Source of the DNA: Humidesulfovibrio sp.
Lineage (GTDB): Bacteria > Desulfobacterota > Desulfovibrionia > Desulfovibrionales > Desulfovibrionaceae
Reading direction: 5' to 3'
NCBI GenBank assembly: GCA_031292175.1
Contig: JARLHQ010000021.1
Span: forward strand, 1-64,000
Length of the DNA stretch: 64,000 nucleotides
In this document: positions 8,958 to 17,729 of the stretch, piece after piece
Numbering within the stretch: the stretch's first letter is position 1
How the letters are laid out: each line of letters begins with the position of its first letter
Program-made: the position numbers and the translations under genes
Notes under the pieces: model-generated
What the model saw: the letters and a program-made list of their open reading frames with translations, nothing else
What the model was told of the DNA's origin: nothing
Database searches by the model: none

Positions 8958-10883
8958 ATGGAACCAAGCGGAACCCTGGACAGTCTCGCGCAGGAGCTGC
9001 GCGTCTTCCGGCCCCTGCCCCAGCTGGTCATTGCGGCCAACGTGAACCCCCAGGAGCTGGAGGGTTTCCGGCGTCAGGCCGCGCACGACCCCCTGGGCTA
9101 CTGGGAGGAGGCGGCCGACGACCTGGATTGGTACAAGAAGTGGGACAAGGTGCTCGACGACTCCAAGGCCCCCATCTACCGCTGGTTCCCCGGCGCGCGC
9201 TGCAACATTGTCTACAACTGCCTGGACCGGCACATCGAGACGGCCAACAAGAACAAGCTGGCGCTCATCTGGGAGGGGGAGCCGGGCGACTCCCGCAAGT
9301 TCACCTATTATGAGCTCTACCGCGAGGTGAACCGTTTCGCCGGGGCCCTGCGCACCCTGGGCGTGGGCAAGGGCGACCGCGTGGTCATCTACATGCCGCC
9401 CCTGCCGGAGGCGGTCATCGCCATGCTGGCCACGGCGCGCATCGGCGCGGTGCACTCCCTGGTGTTCGCGGGCTTCTCGGCCAAGGCCCTGCGCGCGCGC
9501 ATCAAGGACGTGAACGCCAAGCTCGTGGTCACGGCGGACGGCTTCTACAGAAACGGCCAGATCATCAAGCTGAAGCCCATCGTGGACGAGGCCCTCGTGG
9601 GCAACTGCGCCGACTGCGTGGACTCGGTCGTCGTGGTGCACCGCGCCAAGGTGGACACGGACATGCAGGAGGGGCGCGACTTCTGGTTCGACGACGTGGT
9701 GCGCCGCGAGCGCCCCGACTCGCCCGCCGAGGTCATGGACGCGAACGATACGCTGTTTTTGCTGCACACCAGCGGCGCCACGGGCGCTCCGAAGGTCGTC
9801 TCGCACTGCCATGGCGGCTACATGGTCGGCGTCAACCGCACCCTGTCCCACGTGTTCGACATCAAGCCCACGGACATTTTCTGGTGCACGGCGGACCTTG
9901 GCTGGGTGACCGGGCACAGCGCCGTGGTCTACGGGCCGCTTCTGGCCGGAACCACCACGCTCATCTACGAGGGCCATCCGAACTATCCCCAGGCCGACCG
10001 CATGTGGCACATCGTGAGCAAGTACGGCGTGACGATCTTCTACACCGCGCCCACGCTCATCCGCATGCTCATGCGCTTCGGCCCGCAGTATCCGCGGATG
10101 CACGACCTTTCCACCCTGCGCCTGCTCGGCACCGTGGGCGAGCCCATCGGCCCGGAGACCTGGCTGTGGTTTTACCGGCACATCGGGCGCGGGGAGTGCC
10201 CGCTGCTCGACACCTGGTGGCAGACCGAGACCGGCATGTTCATGATCTCGCCCCTGCCCATCTCGCTTCTGAAGCCCGGCAGCGTCACCAAACCCCTGCC
10301 CGGCGTGGAGGTGGACGTGGTGGACCGCGAGGGCCAGCCCGTGCCCATGGGCAAGGGCGGCCTGCTCGTCATCACCAAGCCCTGGCCCGCCATGATGACC
10401 GGGGTGTTCGGCCCGGACGGCGAGGACCGTTACCTGGAGTCCTTCAGCCGCTTCCCCGGCAAGTATCTGGCCGGGGACGTGGCCAAACGCGACGAGGACG
10501 GCTTCCTCTGGATCCAGGGCCGCGCCGACGACGTGTTGAACATCGCCGGGCACCGCCTGGGCACCGCGGAACTGGAGAACGCCTTCCGCGCGCACCCGGC
10601 CGTGGCCGAGGCCGCGGTCATCGGCGTGCCGGACAAGATCAAGGGCGAGGCCGCCAAGGCCTTCATCATCCTGAATCCGGGCTTTGCCGGGTCGGATGAG
10701 CTGATGGTCGAGCTGCAGGCGCACATGCGCAAGGAGCTTGGGCCGGTCGCGGCCATCAAGAGCGTGGAGTTCCGCGCGAGCCTGCCGCGCACCAAGAGCG
10801 GCAAGATCCTGCGCCGCGTGCTCAAGAGCGAGGAGACCGGCGAGGCCCCGGGCGATCTGTCCATGCTGGATGAGACGGAGTAG
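8958..10883 (+). CDS. acsA: acetate--CoA ligase (acetyl-CoA synthetase, AMP-forming)
   Basis: 641 residues, the usual length. GAGGAGG lies seven bases before the ATG. The N-terminal ACS extension contains YWEEAADDLDWYKKWD. The AMP-binding P-loop is at about residue 270 but reads HTSGATGAPKVV, where most family members have a Gly after the Lys. Later come WWQTETG (near 415), the hinge GRADDVLNIAGHRLG, and the catalytic C-terminal Lys in RTKSGKILRR near 613. The enzyme activates acetate, or a similar short acid, with ATP and CoA. The divergent P-loop leaves propionate or another acid possible. It stands alone, followed by a hairpin. Confidence 0.9.
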   Translation: MEPSGTLDSLAQELRVFRPLPQLVIAANVNPQELEGFRRQAAHDPLGYWEEAADDLDWYKKWDKVLDDSKAPIYRWFPGARCNIVYNCLDRHIETANKNKLALIWEGEPGDSRKFTYYELYREVNRFAGALRTLGVGKGDRVVIYMPPLPEAVIAMLATARIGAVHSLVFAGFSAKALRARIKDVNAKLVVTADGFYRNGQIIKLKPIVDEALVGNCADCVDSVVVVHRAKVDTDMQEGRDFWFDDVVRRERPDSPAEVMDANDTLFLLHTSGATGAPKVVSHCHGGYMVGVNRTLSHVFDIKPTDIFWCTADLGWVTGHSAVVYGPLLAGTTTLIYEGHPNYPQADRMWHIVSKYGVTIFYTAPTLIRMLMRFGPQYPRMHDLSTLRLLGTVGEPIGPETWLWFYRHIGRGECPLLDTWWQTETGMFMISPLPISLLKPGSVTKPLPGVEVDVVDREGQPVPMGKGGLLVITKPWPAMMTGVFGPDGEDRYLESFSRFPGKYLAGDVAKRDEDGFLWIQGRADDVLNIAGHRLGTAELENAFRAHPAVAEAAVIGVPDKIKGEAAKAFIILNPGFAGSDELMVELQAHMRKELGPVAAIKSVEFRASLPRTKSGKILRRVLKSEETGEAPGDLSMLDETE

Positions 10884-10927
10884 GGCCTTTTTTTGGCAAC
10901 TCCGAGGACGTCCTGACCTTCACCGCC

Positions 10928-10949
10928 GGACGGCCCGTAGGGGCCGTCC
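10928..10949 (+). terminator. hairpin, probable terminator after acsA
   Basis: GGACGGCCC (10928-10936) and GGGCCGTCC (10941-10949) form a perfect nine-pair stem with a four-base loop, 45 bases after the acsA stop. The downstream T tract is short (TTCTTT at about 10960), so it may be a weak or bidirectional terminator. Confidence 0.55.
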
Positions 10950-11050
10950 TCCGCGCCGGTTCTTTGCGGCCGCATCGCCGGTCTGCTCATCCGCCTACCG
11001 CGCGCCGGAGGCTCTTCCTCCCTTGCCCACACCCGAACGGTTTATCCATC

Positions 11051-11089
11051 TTGACAAGTCGCTTGTCGTTATGACAGATGTCTTGTCAT
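11051..11089 (+). promoter_or_regulatory. promoter with two palindromic operators upstream of the MarR gene
   Basis: A perfect TTGACA -35 starts at 11051. Two palindromes overlap and follow it: GACAAG-TCG-CTTGTC at 11053-11067 and ATGACA-GATGTCT-TGTCAT at 11071-11089. Both share the TTGTC/GACAA half. MarR dimers bind such inverted repeats over their own promoters, so autorepression of the MarR-methyltransferase pair is likely. The -10 falls within the second palindrome and is not close to consensus. Confidence 0.65.
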
Positions 11090-11110
11090 CTTTTCGTCTG
11101 GAGCGTTTAT

Positions 11111-11596
11111 ATGTCGACAGCGTCCGCGAACGAGTTTGAAGGGTTCCTCCGCGAATTGCGGCCCCTGCTGCACCGCCTGCATTCCATGGGCAGCCTGCTC
11201 CATGGCGGGGACAACATCCCCGAGTCCTGGCGCAGTCTGCTGGCCGGCCTGGACCAGGGGGGGGAGCAGACCATTCCGCAACTGGCCCGGCTGCGCTCCG
11301 TTTCACGGCAGCAGATCCAGGTCGAGGTGCGGGCGCTGGAGAAGGCGGGGCTGGTGGAAACGCGGCCCAATCCGGCGCACCGCACCTCGCACCTGCTGGC
11401 GTTGACCAAAGAGGGACGCGGCAGGCTCTCCGCCTTGCGGGAGAAGGAGGAGACGGCGCTCGGCAGGCTCGGCCTGCTTTTTGAGCCCGGGGAGATCGGC
11501 CGCGTGGCCAAAGGCTTGCACCAGATACGAACCGCCCTGGACAAGGTCCAGGCGGGGTTGACCAGCCCGCAGTCCTGCGGGCGGGAGAAGAACTGA
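11111..11596 (+). CDS. MarR-family winged-helix transcriptional regulator
   Basis: 161 residues. The winged helix spans about residues 40-120: IPQLARLRSVSRQQIQVEVRALEKAGLVETRPNP reads as helix-turn-helix plus wing start, and HLLALTKEGR as the wing strand. N- and C-terminal helices would dimerise. The start codon is the ATG at 11111, 21 bases after two palindromes that look like its operator. The stop precedes the next gene by one base, so regulator and putative methyltransferase form one unit. The ligand is unknown. Confidence 0.88.
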   Translation: MSTASANEFEGFLRELRPLLHRLHSMGSLLHGGDNIPESWRSLLAGLDQGGEQTIPQLARLRSVSRQQIQVEVRALEKAGLVETRPNPAHRTSHLLALTKEGRGRLSALREKEETALGRLGLLFEPGEIGRVAKGLHQIRTALDKVQAGLTSPQSCGREKN

Positions 11597-11597
11597 A

Positions 11598-12623
11598 ATG
11601 GCTATCCGTATTCCAGAGTCGGCGAAGAAGCCCGGCGTCCATTATGCCGTCAGCAGCGACGGCGTCGAGCTGCCCGTGGTCGATGTCACCCATCCCGCCT
11701 TCATGCTCCGGCTTGAGGCTGAGGACATTGCCGCCCTGCGTGAGCAGGACGCGGCGGAGCATAGGGACTGGCAGCGCAAGCCAGCCCTTTTGCGGCGCCT
11801 GCTCTTTTCCCTGGCCCGCCGGAAATCCGTGTTCGTCCAGGCCTTGAAGGACGGCGAGAGCGGCTTTTTGAGCGGCATGAACACGTATCTGATGAAACTC
11901 GGCCCCGACAATCTCGGCAAGGGCTACACCAAGCCCCTGGACCGGCGCATTGCCTCCAAGGCGCCGTTTTTGAACGTGCGCTTGCGGCTCCAGAACATGG
12001 CCCGGCTGATCGCCGACGGATTGCTGCCGCGTTTGGAGGCGGGCGAATCCGGTCCCTTGCGGCTGGTGAACATCGCTGGCGGGCCTGCTTTGGACAGCAT
12101 CAACGCGCTCATCCTGATCAACCAGGCCCACCCCCGCCATCTTGCCGGGCGTCCCGTGCGCATCCTGGTGCTCGATCAGGACACGGCCGGGCCGACCTTT
12201 GGCGCGCTGGCCCTCCAGGCCTTGAGCCAGCCCGGCGGCCCCCTGGCCGGGCTGGACGTCGCCTTTGAGCGCCGGCACTACAATTGGGGGCAGCCGTCCC
12301 TCTTGGGTGAAGTCTGGAAGGACGCGGCGGGAGAGACCCTCGCGGCGGGCTCCTCGGAGGGCGGTCTTTTCGAGTACGGCGATAACGCGACCATCCTCGC
12401 GAACCTGGAGGCCCTGCGGGAGCGGAGCCCTGCGGGCTTCACCATGTCGGGCTCCTTGTCGCTGGACCTGCCGCATACCCGGTCCAGCGTCCGCTTCGCC
12501 CGGCTGCCGACGCGGACCTTCAGCCTGGAGGCCTTCCATTCCCTGGCCGGTCAGGCGGGCTGGCGTGTGGAGCAGGTCCACGAGGGGCCCATGGCCCTGT
12601 GCGTCCGCCTGGGCAAACGCTGA
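11598..12623 (+). CDS. putative SAM-dependent methyltransferase-like protein
   Basis: 341 residues. A motif-I-like segment, LRLVNIAGGPALDSINALI near residues 155-173, and an acidic strand end RILVLDQD near 200 resemble a class I methyltransferase Rossmann core. The latter would bind the SAM ribose. The N-terminal 120 residues are unassigned and rich in Lys and Arg. It is translationally coupled to the MarR regulator, so it is the likely regulated output. The methyltransferase assignment is inference from two motifs only; it could be another Rossmann-fold enzyme. Confidence 0.6.
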   Translation: MAIRIPESAKKPGVHYAVSSDGVELPVVDVTHPAFMLRLEAEDIAALREQDAAEHRDWQRKPALLRRLLFSLARRKSVFVQALKDGESGFLSGMNTYLMKLGPDNLGKGYTKPLDRRIASKAPFLNVRLRLQNMARLIADGLLPRLEAGESGPLRLVNIAGGPALDSINALILINQAHPRHLAGRPVRILVLDQDTAGPTFGALALQALSQPGGPLAGLDVAFERRHYNWGQPSLLGEVWKDAAGETLAAGSSEGGLFEYGDNATILANLEALRERSPAGFTMSGSLSLDLPHTRSSVRFARLPTRTFSLEAFHSLAGQAGWRVEQVHEGPMALCVRLGKR

Positions 12624-12715
12624 CCTGAGCCCCCCTCACTATTATATATGGGGATTTAAAAGGGCCTCGGACCCCTTGGCCGCCGGAGATCTCTTGCATC
12701 CCTTCCCCCCCAAAA

Positions 12716-12749
12716 GGCCTGTCCCGCGCACGCGGGGCCGGTCTTTTTT
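12716..12749 (+). terminator. intrinsic terminator after the MarR-methyltransferase unit
   Basis: TCCCGCG and CGCGGGG form a GC-rich stem around a short loop, extended by weaker GGCC/GGTC pairing, and are followed by a run of six T at about 12743-12749. The rest of the 380-base gap 12624-13002 holds no convincing ORF. It has an AT-rich stretch at 12640-12660 and the nifU promoter near its right end. Confidence 0.7.
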
Positions 12750-12919
12750 GTTCTCTTGCCGTGACGGGTACGGGATGTATTGCCTGGCGTATAACCATTG
12801 CGGCAATAAATGCTGTCTGCCCGGGATGTTGCGGTCGTAGGCGGGCACGCGCCGCGTGCGCGCGGCCCGAAACTGCGCCCTAAATCACGACTAAATCCAT
12901 GAAGTTTGCATTTCGCCTC

Positions 12920-12947
12920 TTGCGTGTCGCTCAAGGGTGTGTATTTT
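12920..12947 (+). promoter_or_regulatory. candidate promoter of nifU-nifS
   Basis: TTGCGT (12920-12925) and TATTTT (12942-12947) are separated by 16 bases and lie about 55 bases before the nifU start in a locally AT-richer stretch. No clear Rrf2/IscR-type palindrome was recognised around it. Confidence 0.4.
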
Positions 12948-13002
12948 AGGACAATGCGCCCGCTTTTCGCCCGCGCCAATCCGTGATTTTGGGAGATGCG
13001 CC

Positions 13003-13836
13003 ATGTGGGAATATTCAGAAATCGTTAAGGAACACTTCCTCCACCCGAAGAACGTTGGAGAAATGAAGGACGCCACCTGTGTGGGTGAAGTGGGTTCCAT
13101 CGCCTGCGGCGACGCCTTGAAGCTCTTCCTGAAGATCGAAGACGGCACCATCAAGGACGCCAGTTTCCAGACCTTCGGCTGCGCCAGCGCCATCGCCTCC
13201 AGCTCCGCACTGACGGAGCTGGTCAAGGGCAAGACCGTGGATGAAGCGCTCAAGATATCGAACAAGGACATTGCCGCGGCCCTGGGCGGCCTGCCCAAGG
13301 AGAAGATGCACTGCTCCGTCATGGGGCAAGAGGCGCTTGAGGCGGCCATCAAGAGCTGGCGCGGCGAAAAGGTCGACAGCGTCGAGCACTCCGAGGGCGA
13401 GATCGTCTGCGAGTGCTTTGGCGTCACCGACCACCAGATCCTGGAGGCCGTGCGCGAGAACGACCTCAAGACCGTCGAGGACGTGACCTACTACACCAAG
13501 GCCGGTGGTGGCTGCGCCAAGTGCCACGAGAAGATCGCCGAGCTCATCGCCCAGGCGCGCGGCGAGGCCGCCCCGGCTCCCGAACCCGCACCCAAGAAGC
13601 TCACCAACATCCAGCGCATGCGCATGATCGAGGACGTGCTGGAGAAGGAGATTCGGCCCCAGCTCCAGCTCGACGGCGGGGATATCGAACTCGCCGACAT
13701 CGAGGGCCTTGTGGTCTCCGTCACCCTGCGCGGCCACTGCGTGGGCTGCCCGGCCAGCCAGGCCACCGTGCATGGCACTGTGGAGCGCACCCTGCGCGAA
13801 AAGGTCGATCCAGAAATCCAGGTGCGGGAGGTGTAG
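13003..13836 (+). CDS. nifU: NifU Fe-S cluster assembly scaffold
   Basis: 277 residues with the complete three-domain NifU layout. The IscU-like domain (1-125) has scaffold cysteines C35 (ACGD), C60 (GCASA) and C104 (HCSV). The central Bfd-like [2Fe-2S] domain has C136, C138, C171 and C174. The C-terminal Nfu domain has C246 and C249 (CVGCP). It builds clusters on sulfur delivered by NifS, the next gene, three bases downstream. GGGAG lies seven bases before the ATG. No nitrogenase genes are in the window, so this is probably the general Fe-S assembly system. Confidence 0.97.
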   Translation: MWEYSEIVKEHFLHPKNVGEMKDATCVGEVGSIACGDALKLFLKIEDGTIKDASFQTFGCASAIASSSALTELVKGKTVDEALKISNKDIAAALGGLPKEKMHCSVMGQEALEAAIKSWRGEKVDSVEHSEGEIVCECFGVTDHQILEAVRENDLKTVEDVTYYTKAGGGCAKCHEKIAELIAQARGEAAPAPEPAPKKLTNIQRMRMIEDVLEKEIRPQLQLDGGDIELADIEGLVVSVTLRGHCVGCPASQATVHGTVERTLREKVDPEIQVREV

Positions 13837-13839
13837 GCC

Positions 13840-15048
13840 ATGAGCGCGTCCGTCATTTACATGGACAACAACGCCACCACCCGCGTGGCCCCGGAAGTGC
13901 TTGACGCCATGCTTCCGTTCTTCTCGGAACGCTACGGCAACCCGTCCTCCATGCACAGCTTCGGCGGCGCGGTGGGCAAGGAGATGCGCGAGGCGCGCGA
14001 ATCCCTGGCCGGTCTGCTCGGCTGCGCCCCGGACGAGATCATCTTCACCTCCTGCGGCACGGAGAGCGACAACACCGCCATCCGCTCCGCCCTGACCGCC
14101 CAGCCGGAAAAGCGCCACATCGTCACCACCCGCGTGGAGCACCCGGCCGTGCTCTCCCTGTGCAAGTTCCTGGAACGCAGCCAGGGCTACCGCGTCACCT
14201 ACCTGGGCGTGGATTCCGAAGGCCGCCTGGATCTGCAGGAGCTGGAGGAGAGCCTCTCCGACGACACCGCCATCGTGTCCATCATGTGGGCCAACAACGA
14301 GACCGGCGTCATCTTCCCCATCCCGGAGATCGCCAAACTGGTGAAGAGCCGGGGCATCATGATGCACACCGACGCCGTGCAGGCCGTGGGCAAGCTGGAC
14401 ATCAACCTGCAGGAGCTGGACGTGGACATGCTCTCGCTCTCCGGCCATAAGCTGCACGCGCCCAAGGGCATCGGCGCGCTCTACGTGCGCCGCAAGCTGC
14501 CCTACCGGCCCTTCCTCATCGGCGGGCACCAGGAGCACGGACGCCGCGCCGGCACCGAGAACACTACCAGCATCATCGCCCTGGGGGCCGCGGCCCGCGC
14601 CGCCAAGGCGCACCTGCCCATCGAAAACACCCGCGTGCGCGCCCTGCGCGACAAGCTGGAGAACGGGCTTTTGGCCGTCGTGCCCGACAGCCGGCTCAAC
14701 GGGCATAAGCAGGACCGCCTGCCCAATACCTCGAACATCAGCTTCAAGTACATCGAGGGCGAGGCCATCCTGCTTCTGCTCGACCAGCTGGGCATCGCCG
14801 CAAGCTCCGGCTCGGCCTGCACCTCCGGCAGCCTGGAGCCTTCGCACGTCCTGCGCGCCATGGGCGTGCCCTTCACCTTCGCCCACGGCTCCATCCGCTT
14901 CTCGCTCTCGCGCTACACCACCGAGGAAGAGGTGGACTACGTCATCAAGAACGTGCCGCCCATCATCGAGACCCTGCGCAAAATCTCGCCCTACAAGCAG
15001 GGCGAAACGGAGCCCCTTGATCCGCGCAAGCCTGCTTGCGGGTGTTAG
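13840..15048 (+). CDS. nifS: cysteine desulfurase NifS
   Basis: 402 residues, class V aminotransferase fold. PLP-binding Lys204 lies in SLSGHKLHAPKG, the His before it being typical. Persulfide-forming Cys327 lies in SSGSACTSG. RAGTENTTSI is the conserved substrate loop. The enzyme converts L-cysteine to alanine and passes sulfane sulfur to NifU. It starts three bases after nifU. The C terminus ends ACGC, a small extra cysteine pair. Confidence 0.97.
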   Translation: MSASVIYMDNNATTRVAPEVLDAMLPFFSERYGNPSSMHSFGGAVGKEMREARESLAGLLGCAPDEIIFTSCGTESDNTAIRSALTAQPEKRHIVTTRVEHPAVLSLCKFLERSQGYRVTYLGVDSEGRLDLQELEESLSDDTAIVSIMWANNETGVIFPIPEIAKLVKSRGIMMHTDAVQAVGKLDINLQELDVDMLSLSGHKLHAPKGIGALYVRRKLPYRPFLIGGHQEHGRRAGTENTTSIIALGAAARAAKAHLPIENTRVRALRDKLENGLLAVVPDSRLNGHKQDRLPNTSNISFKYIEGEAILLLLDQLGIAASSGSACTSGSLEPSHVLRAMGVPFTFAHGSIRFSLSRYTTEEEVDYVIKNVPPIIETLRKISPYKQGETEPLDPRKPACGC

Positions 15049-15164
15049 GGAGCGGCGGAAGAGAAGATCCTCCGGCGGCCGTGGGGCATGATTCCCCCCG
15101 GGACCCCCTCATGCGGGGCCATCCGCCGGTTCATTCCGGGCGCACAGCCCGCCAGGAGGACAGC

Positions 15165-15662
15165 ATGGGCACAAAGACCGGAACACAGCTTGCCGCAATC
15201 ATCCGCGCCGCGCTGGCGGACCTCAGGAAGGTCTGCGCCGACGTGGATGAGGACACCGCCAGCCGCGCCCCAGTCGGGCGCTGGTCGCCCAAGGAGATCC
15301 TCTCCCACCTCATCGGGCCGGGAGAGAAGAGGCATATGCCGCTGTTCGAGGCCTTCACGGCCAGCGACGTGCCCCGCATCGATATCGTGCCGGAGCAAAC
15401 GTACTTTACGCAAGAGCGGCGCGCCATGAGCTTCGCGCAGCTCGTGCAGCTCGCGGAGCGGGAGTACGAAGGCATCGTCGCCTACGCCTTGAGCCTGAGC
15501 GAGGAGCAGTTCGCCCGCACGGCGCACATCCCGCTGTTCAAGGACTCACCCCTCACCGAATACCCCACCCTGGCGGCCATTCTCGGCGGGCTGGGACAGC
15601 GGCACATGCAGATGCACGTGGACCATCTGCGCCAAGTCCTCGCCGAGCTGGCCACGAAATAG
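15165..15662 (+). CDS. DinB-like four-helix bundle protein
   Basis: 165 residues. AGGAGGACAGC precedes the ATG at 15165. The pattern of an early helix with SRAPVGRWSPKEILSHLI and a late helix with RHMQMHVDHLRQVL fits the DinB/YfiT metal-binding fold, where three histidines (here in SHLI, RHM and DHL) bind a divalent metal. Members act as thiol-dependent transferases or hydrolases. Placement between nifS and cysK hints at thiol or cysteine chemistry, but this is inference. Confidence 0.68.
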   Translation: MGTKTGTQLAAIIRAALADLRKVCADVDEDTASRAPVGRWSPKEILSHLIGPGEKRHMPLFEAFTASDVPRIDIVPEQTYFTQERRAMSFAQLVQLAEREYEGIVAYALSLSEEQFARTAHIPLFKDSPLTEYPTLAAILGGLGQRHMQMHVDHLRQVLAELATK

Positions 15663-15731
15663 TCGCAGAGCGCTGGTTAAAAGAGCGCTACCAAGGGGCT
15701 GATCCCCCAGCGTCGCCACAAGGAGCATACA

Positions 15732-16661
15732 ATGCGCATCGCAGAATCCATGGCGGAACTCATCGGCAAGACGCCGCTGGTCCGATTGAACAAACTGTCT
15801 GAGGGCCTGGGCGCGACGCTGGTGGCCAAACTGGAGTCCCACAATCCTGGCGGCTCGGTGAAGGACCGCATCGGCGCGAGCATGATCGAGGCGGCGTTCG
15901 CGGCCGGGCGCATCACGAAGGACAGCCTCATTGTGGAGCCGACGAGCGGCAACACGGGCATCGGCCTGGCGCTTATTTGCGCCATCAAGGGGCTCCGGCT
16001 GGTGCTCACCATGCCGGAGAGCATGAGTGTGGAGCGGCGCAAGCTCTTGGCGGGTTTCGGCGCGCGGATCGTGCTCACCCCTGCCCCGGCGGGCATGACG
16101 GGGGCCATCAAGAAGGCGGAGGAACTGGTGGCTGAAACGCCTGGCGCGTTCATGCCCATGCAGTTCGACAACCCGGCCAACCCGGCGGCGCACCGCGCGA
16201 CGACCGCGCTGGAGATCTGGGACGATACGGAGGGACGCGTGGACTGCTTCGTGGCGGGCGTGGGCACGGGCGGAACCCTCACCGGCGTGGGCCAGGTGCT
16301 GAAGGCGAAGAAGCCGGGCGTGCGCATCGTGGCCGTGGAGCCCAGCGACTCGCCGGTGCTTTCCGGCGGCAAGGCCGGTCCGCACAAGATCCAGGGCATC
16401 GGCGCGGGCTTTGTGCCCGGCGTGCTGGACACCAATATTTACGACGAGATCATCCAGGTGGGCGCGGAGGACGCGTTCAACACGGCCCGGCGCATGATGC
16501 GCGAGGAGGGCATCAGCTGCGGCATCTCGACCGGGGCCAACGCCTTTGCGGCCATGCAGGTGGCCGCGCGGCCGGAGATGGCGGGCAAGCTGATCGTGTT
16601 TGTGGTGTGCGACACCGGGGAGCGTTATCTTTCGACGCCTCTGTTCGCCGAGGCGGAGTAG
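15732..16661 (+). CDS. cysK: cysteine synthase A (O-acetylserine sulfhydrylase)
   Basis: 309 residues, standard length. PLP-binding Lys44 is in GGSVKDRIG and the substrate loop [11 protein letters not shown] is at residues 71-81. The phosphate-binding GTGGTLTG lies near 177. AAGGAG lies upstream of the ATG at 15732. The enzyme forms cysteine from O-acetylserine and sulfide, which is plentiful in a sulfate reducer. It is followed nine bases later by serine acetyltransferase, giving a two-step cysteine operon next to the desulfurase that consumes the product. Confidence 0.97.
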   Translation: MRIAESMAELIGKTPLVRLNKLSEGLGATLVAKLESHNPGGSVKDRIGASMIEAAFAAGRITKDSLIVEPTSGNTGIGLALICAIKGLRLVLTMPESMSVERRKLLAGFGARIVLTPAPAGMTGAIKKAEELVAETPGAFMPMQFDNPANPAAHRATTALEIWDDTEGRVDCFVAGVGTGGTLTGVGQVLKAKKPGVRIVAVEPSDSPVLSGGKAGPHKIQGIGAGFVPGVLDTNIYDEIIQVGAEDAFNTARRMMREEGISCGISTGANAFAAMQVAARPEMAGKLIVFVVCDTGERYLSTPLFAEAE

Positions 16662-16670
16662 GGGGGCGTT

Positions 16671-17621
16671 ATGATCGACGAAATCCAGCTCCCCCCCTCG
16701 CCGGACAAGGACGAGGTGCTCGCGACCACGGTTGCGCTGCTTTGCTCGCCCGGCGCCTGCGCGACCGCCTGTCTGCACATCAGCCGCGACCAGCCCATGC
16801 CTTCCCTGGACGCCCTGGCCGAGGTGGTGGAGCTGCTGCGCGCGGTGCTGTTCCCGGGCTTTTTCGGGCCCTCGGACGTCAGCGACCACGCCATGCCGTA
16901 TTACGCTGGCAGCACCTTGGACCGCGTGCTGAAGCTTTTGTCCGAGCAGATCAACCGGGGCTACTGTTTCGTGTGCGCCAAGAATAACCGCCAGCCCTGC
17001 GCGGATTGCGAGGCGCGCGCCCAGGCCGTGGCGCTGGAGTTCGTGCGGCGTCTGCCCAAGGTGCGCGAGCTGCTTGCCGGGGACGTGCAGGCGGCCTTTG
17101 ACGGCGACCCCGCGGCCAAGACCCCGGGCGAGACGGTCTTCTGCTACCCGAGCATCAAGGCCCTGACCAACCACCGCATCGCCCACCAGCTGCACCTGCT
17201 CGGCGTGGACATCATTCCGCGCATCATCGGGGAGATGGCGCACTCGGACACGGGCATCGACATCCATCCGGGCGCGCAGATCGGGCCCCGCTTCTTCATC
17301 GACCATGGCACGGGCACGGTGATCGGCGAGACCTGCATCATCGGCCAGAACGTGCGGCTGTACCAGGGCGTGACGCTGGGGGCCAAGAGTTTTCCCAAGG
17401 AGGACTCGAGCAGCAGGCTGGTGAAGGGGCTGGCCCGCCACCCCATTGTCGAGGACGATGTGACCATCTACGCGGGCGCGACGATCCTGGGCCGCGTGAC
17501 CATCGGCGCGGGCGCGGTCATTGGCGGCAACGTGTGGGTGACGCAGGACGTGGCTCCTGGCGCGCGCATCGTCCAGGCCCGCGCAGCGGAACAATTCTTC
17601 ATCAGCGGGTTGGGCATCTGA
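16671..17621 (+). CDS. epsC: serine O-acetyltransferase (EpsC-type)
   Basis: 316 residues. An N-terminal helical region (1-185) is longer than in CysE of enterobacteria. The C-terminal left-handed beta helix has hexapeptide repeats (IDIHPGAQIGPRFFIDHGTG). Catalytic His is in FIDHGTGTVIGE and the family loop is VTLGAKSF. It acetylates L-serine with acetyl-CoA to give the cysK substrate. The C-terminal tail ends FISGLGI, where CysE ends in Ile to insert into CysK; a final Ile is kept here, consistent with a cysteine synthase complex. Confidence 0.93.
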   Translation: MIDEIQLPPSPDKDEVLATTVALLCSPGACATACLHISRDQPMPSLDALAEVVELLRAVLFPGFFGPSDVSDHAMPYYAGSTLDRVLKLLSEQINRGYCFVCAKNNRQPCADCEARAQAVALEFVRRLPKVRELLAGDVQAAFDGDPAAKTPGETVFCYPSIKALTNHRIAHQLHLLGVDIIPRIIGEMAHSDTGIDIHPGAQIGPRFFIDHGTGTVIGETCIIGQNVRLYQGVTLGAKSFPKEDSSSRLVKGLARHPIVEDDVTIYAGATILGRVTIGAGAVIGGNVWVTQDVAPGARIVQARAAEQFFISGLGI

Positions 17622-17662
17622 CGGACTAAGTGATAATTGTTTCGAAATACCTGGAAAAGCCC

Positions 17663-17691
17663 TTGAACTTTTTTATGTATCCGGGTAATGA
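17663..17691 (+). promoter_or_regulatory. candidate promoter of the HIT gene
   Basis: TTGAAC (17663-17668) and AATGAT (17687-17692) are 18 bases apart in an AT-rich stretch between epsC and the HIT-family gene. The -10 matches the consensus at four of six positions. Confidence 0.4.
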
Positions 17692-17729
17692 TTGTGCACA
17701 GTTGGGTGGTTTCAAACGTGGAGCGCGCT

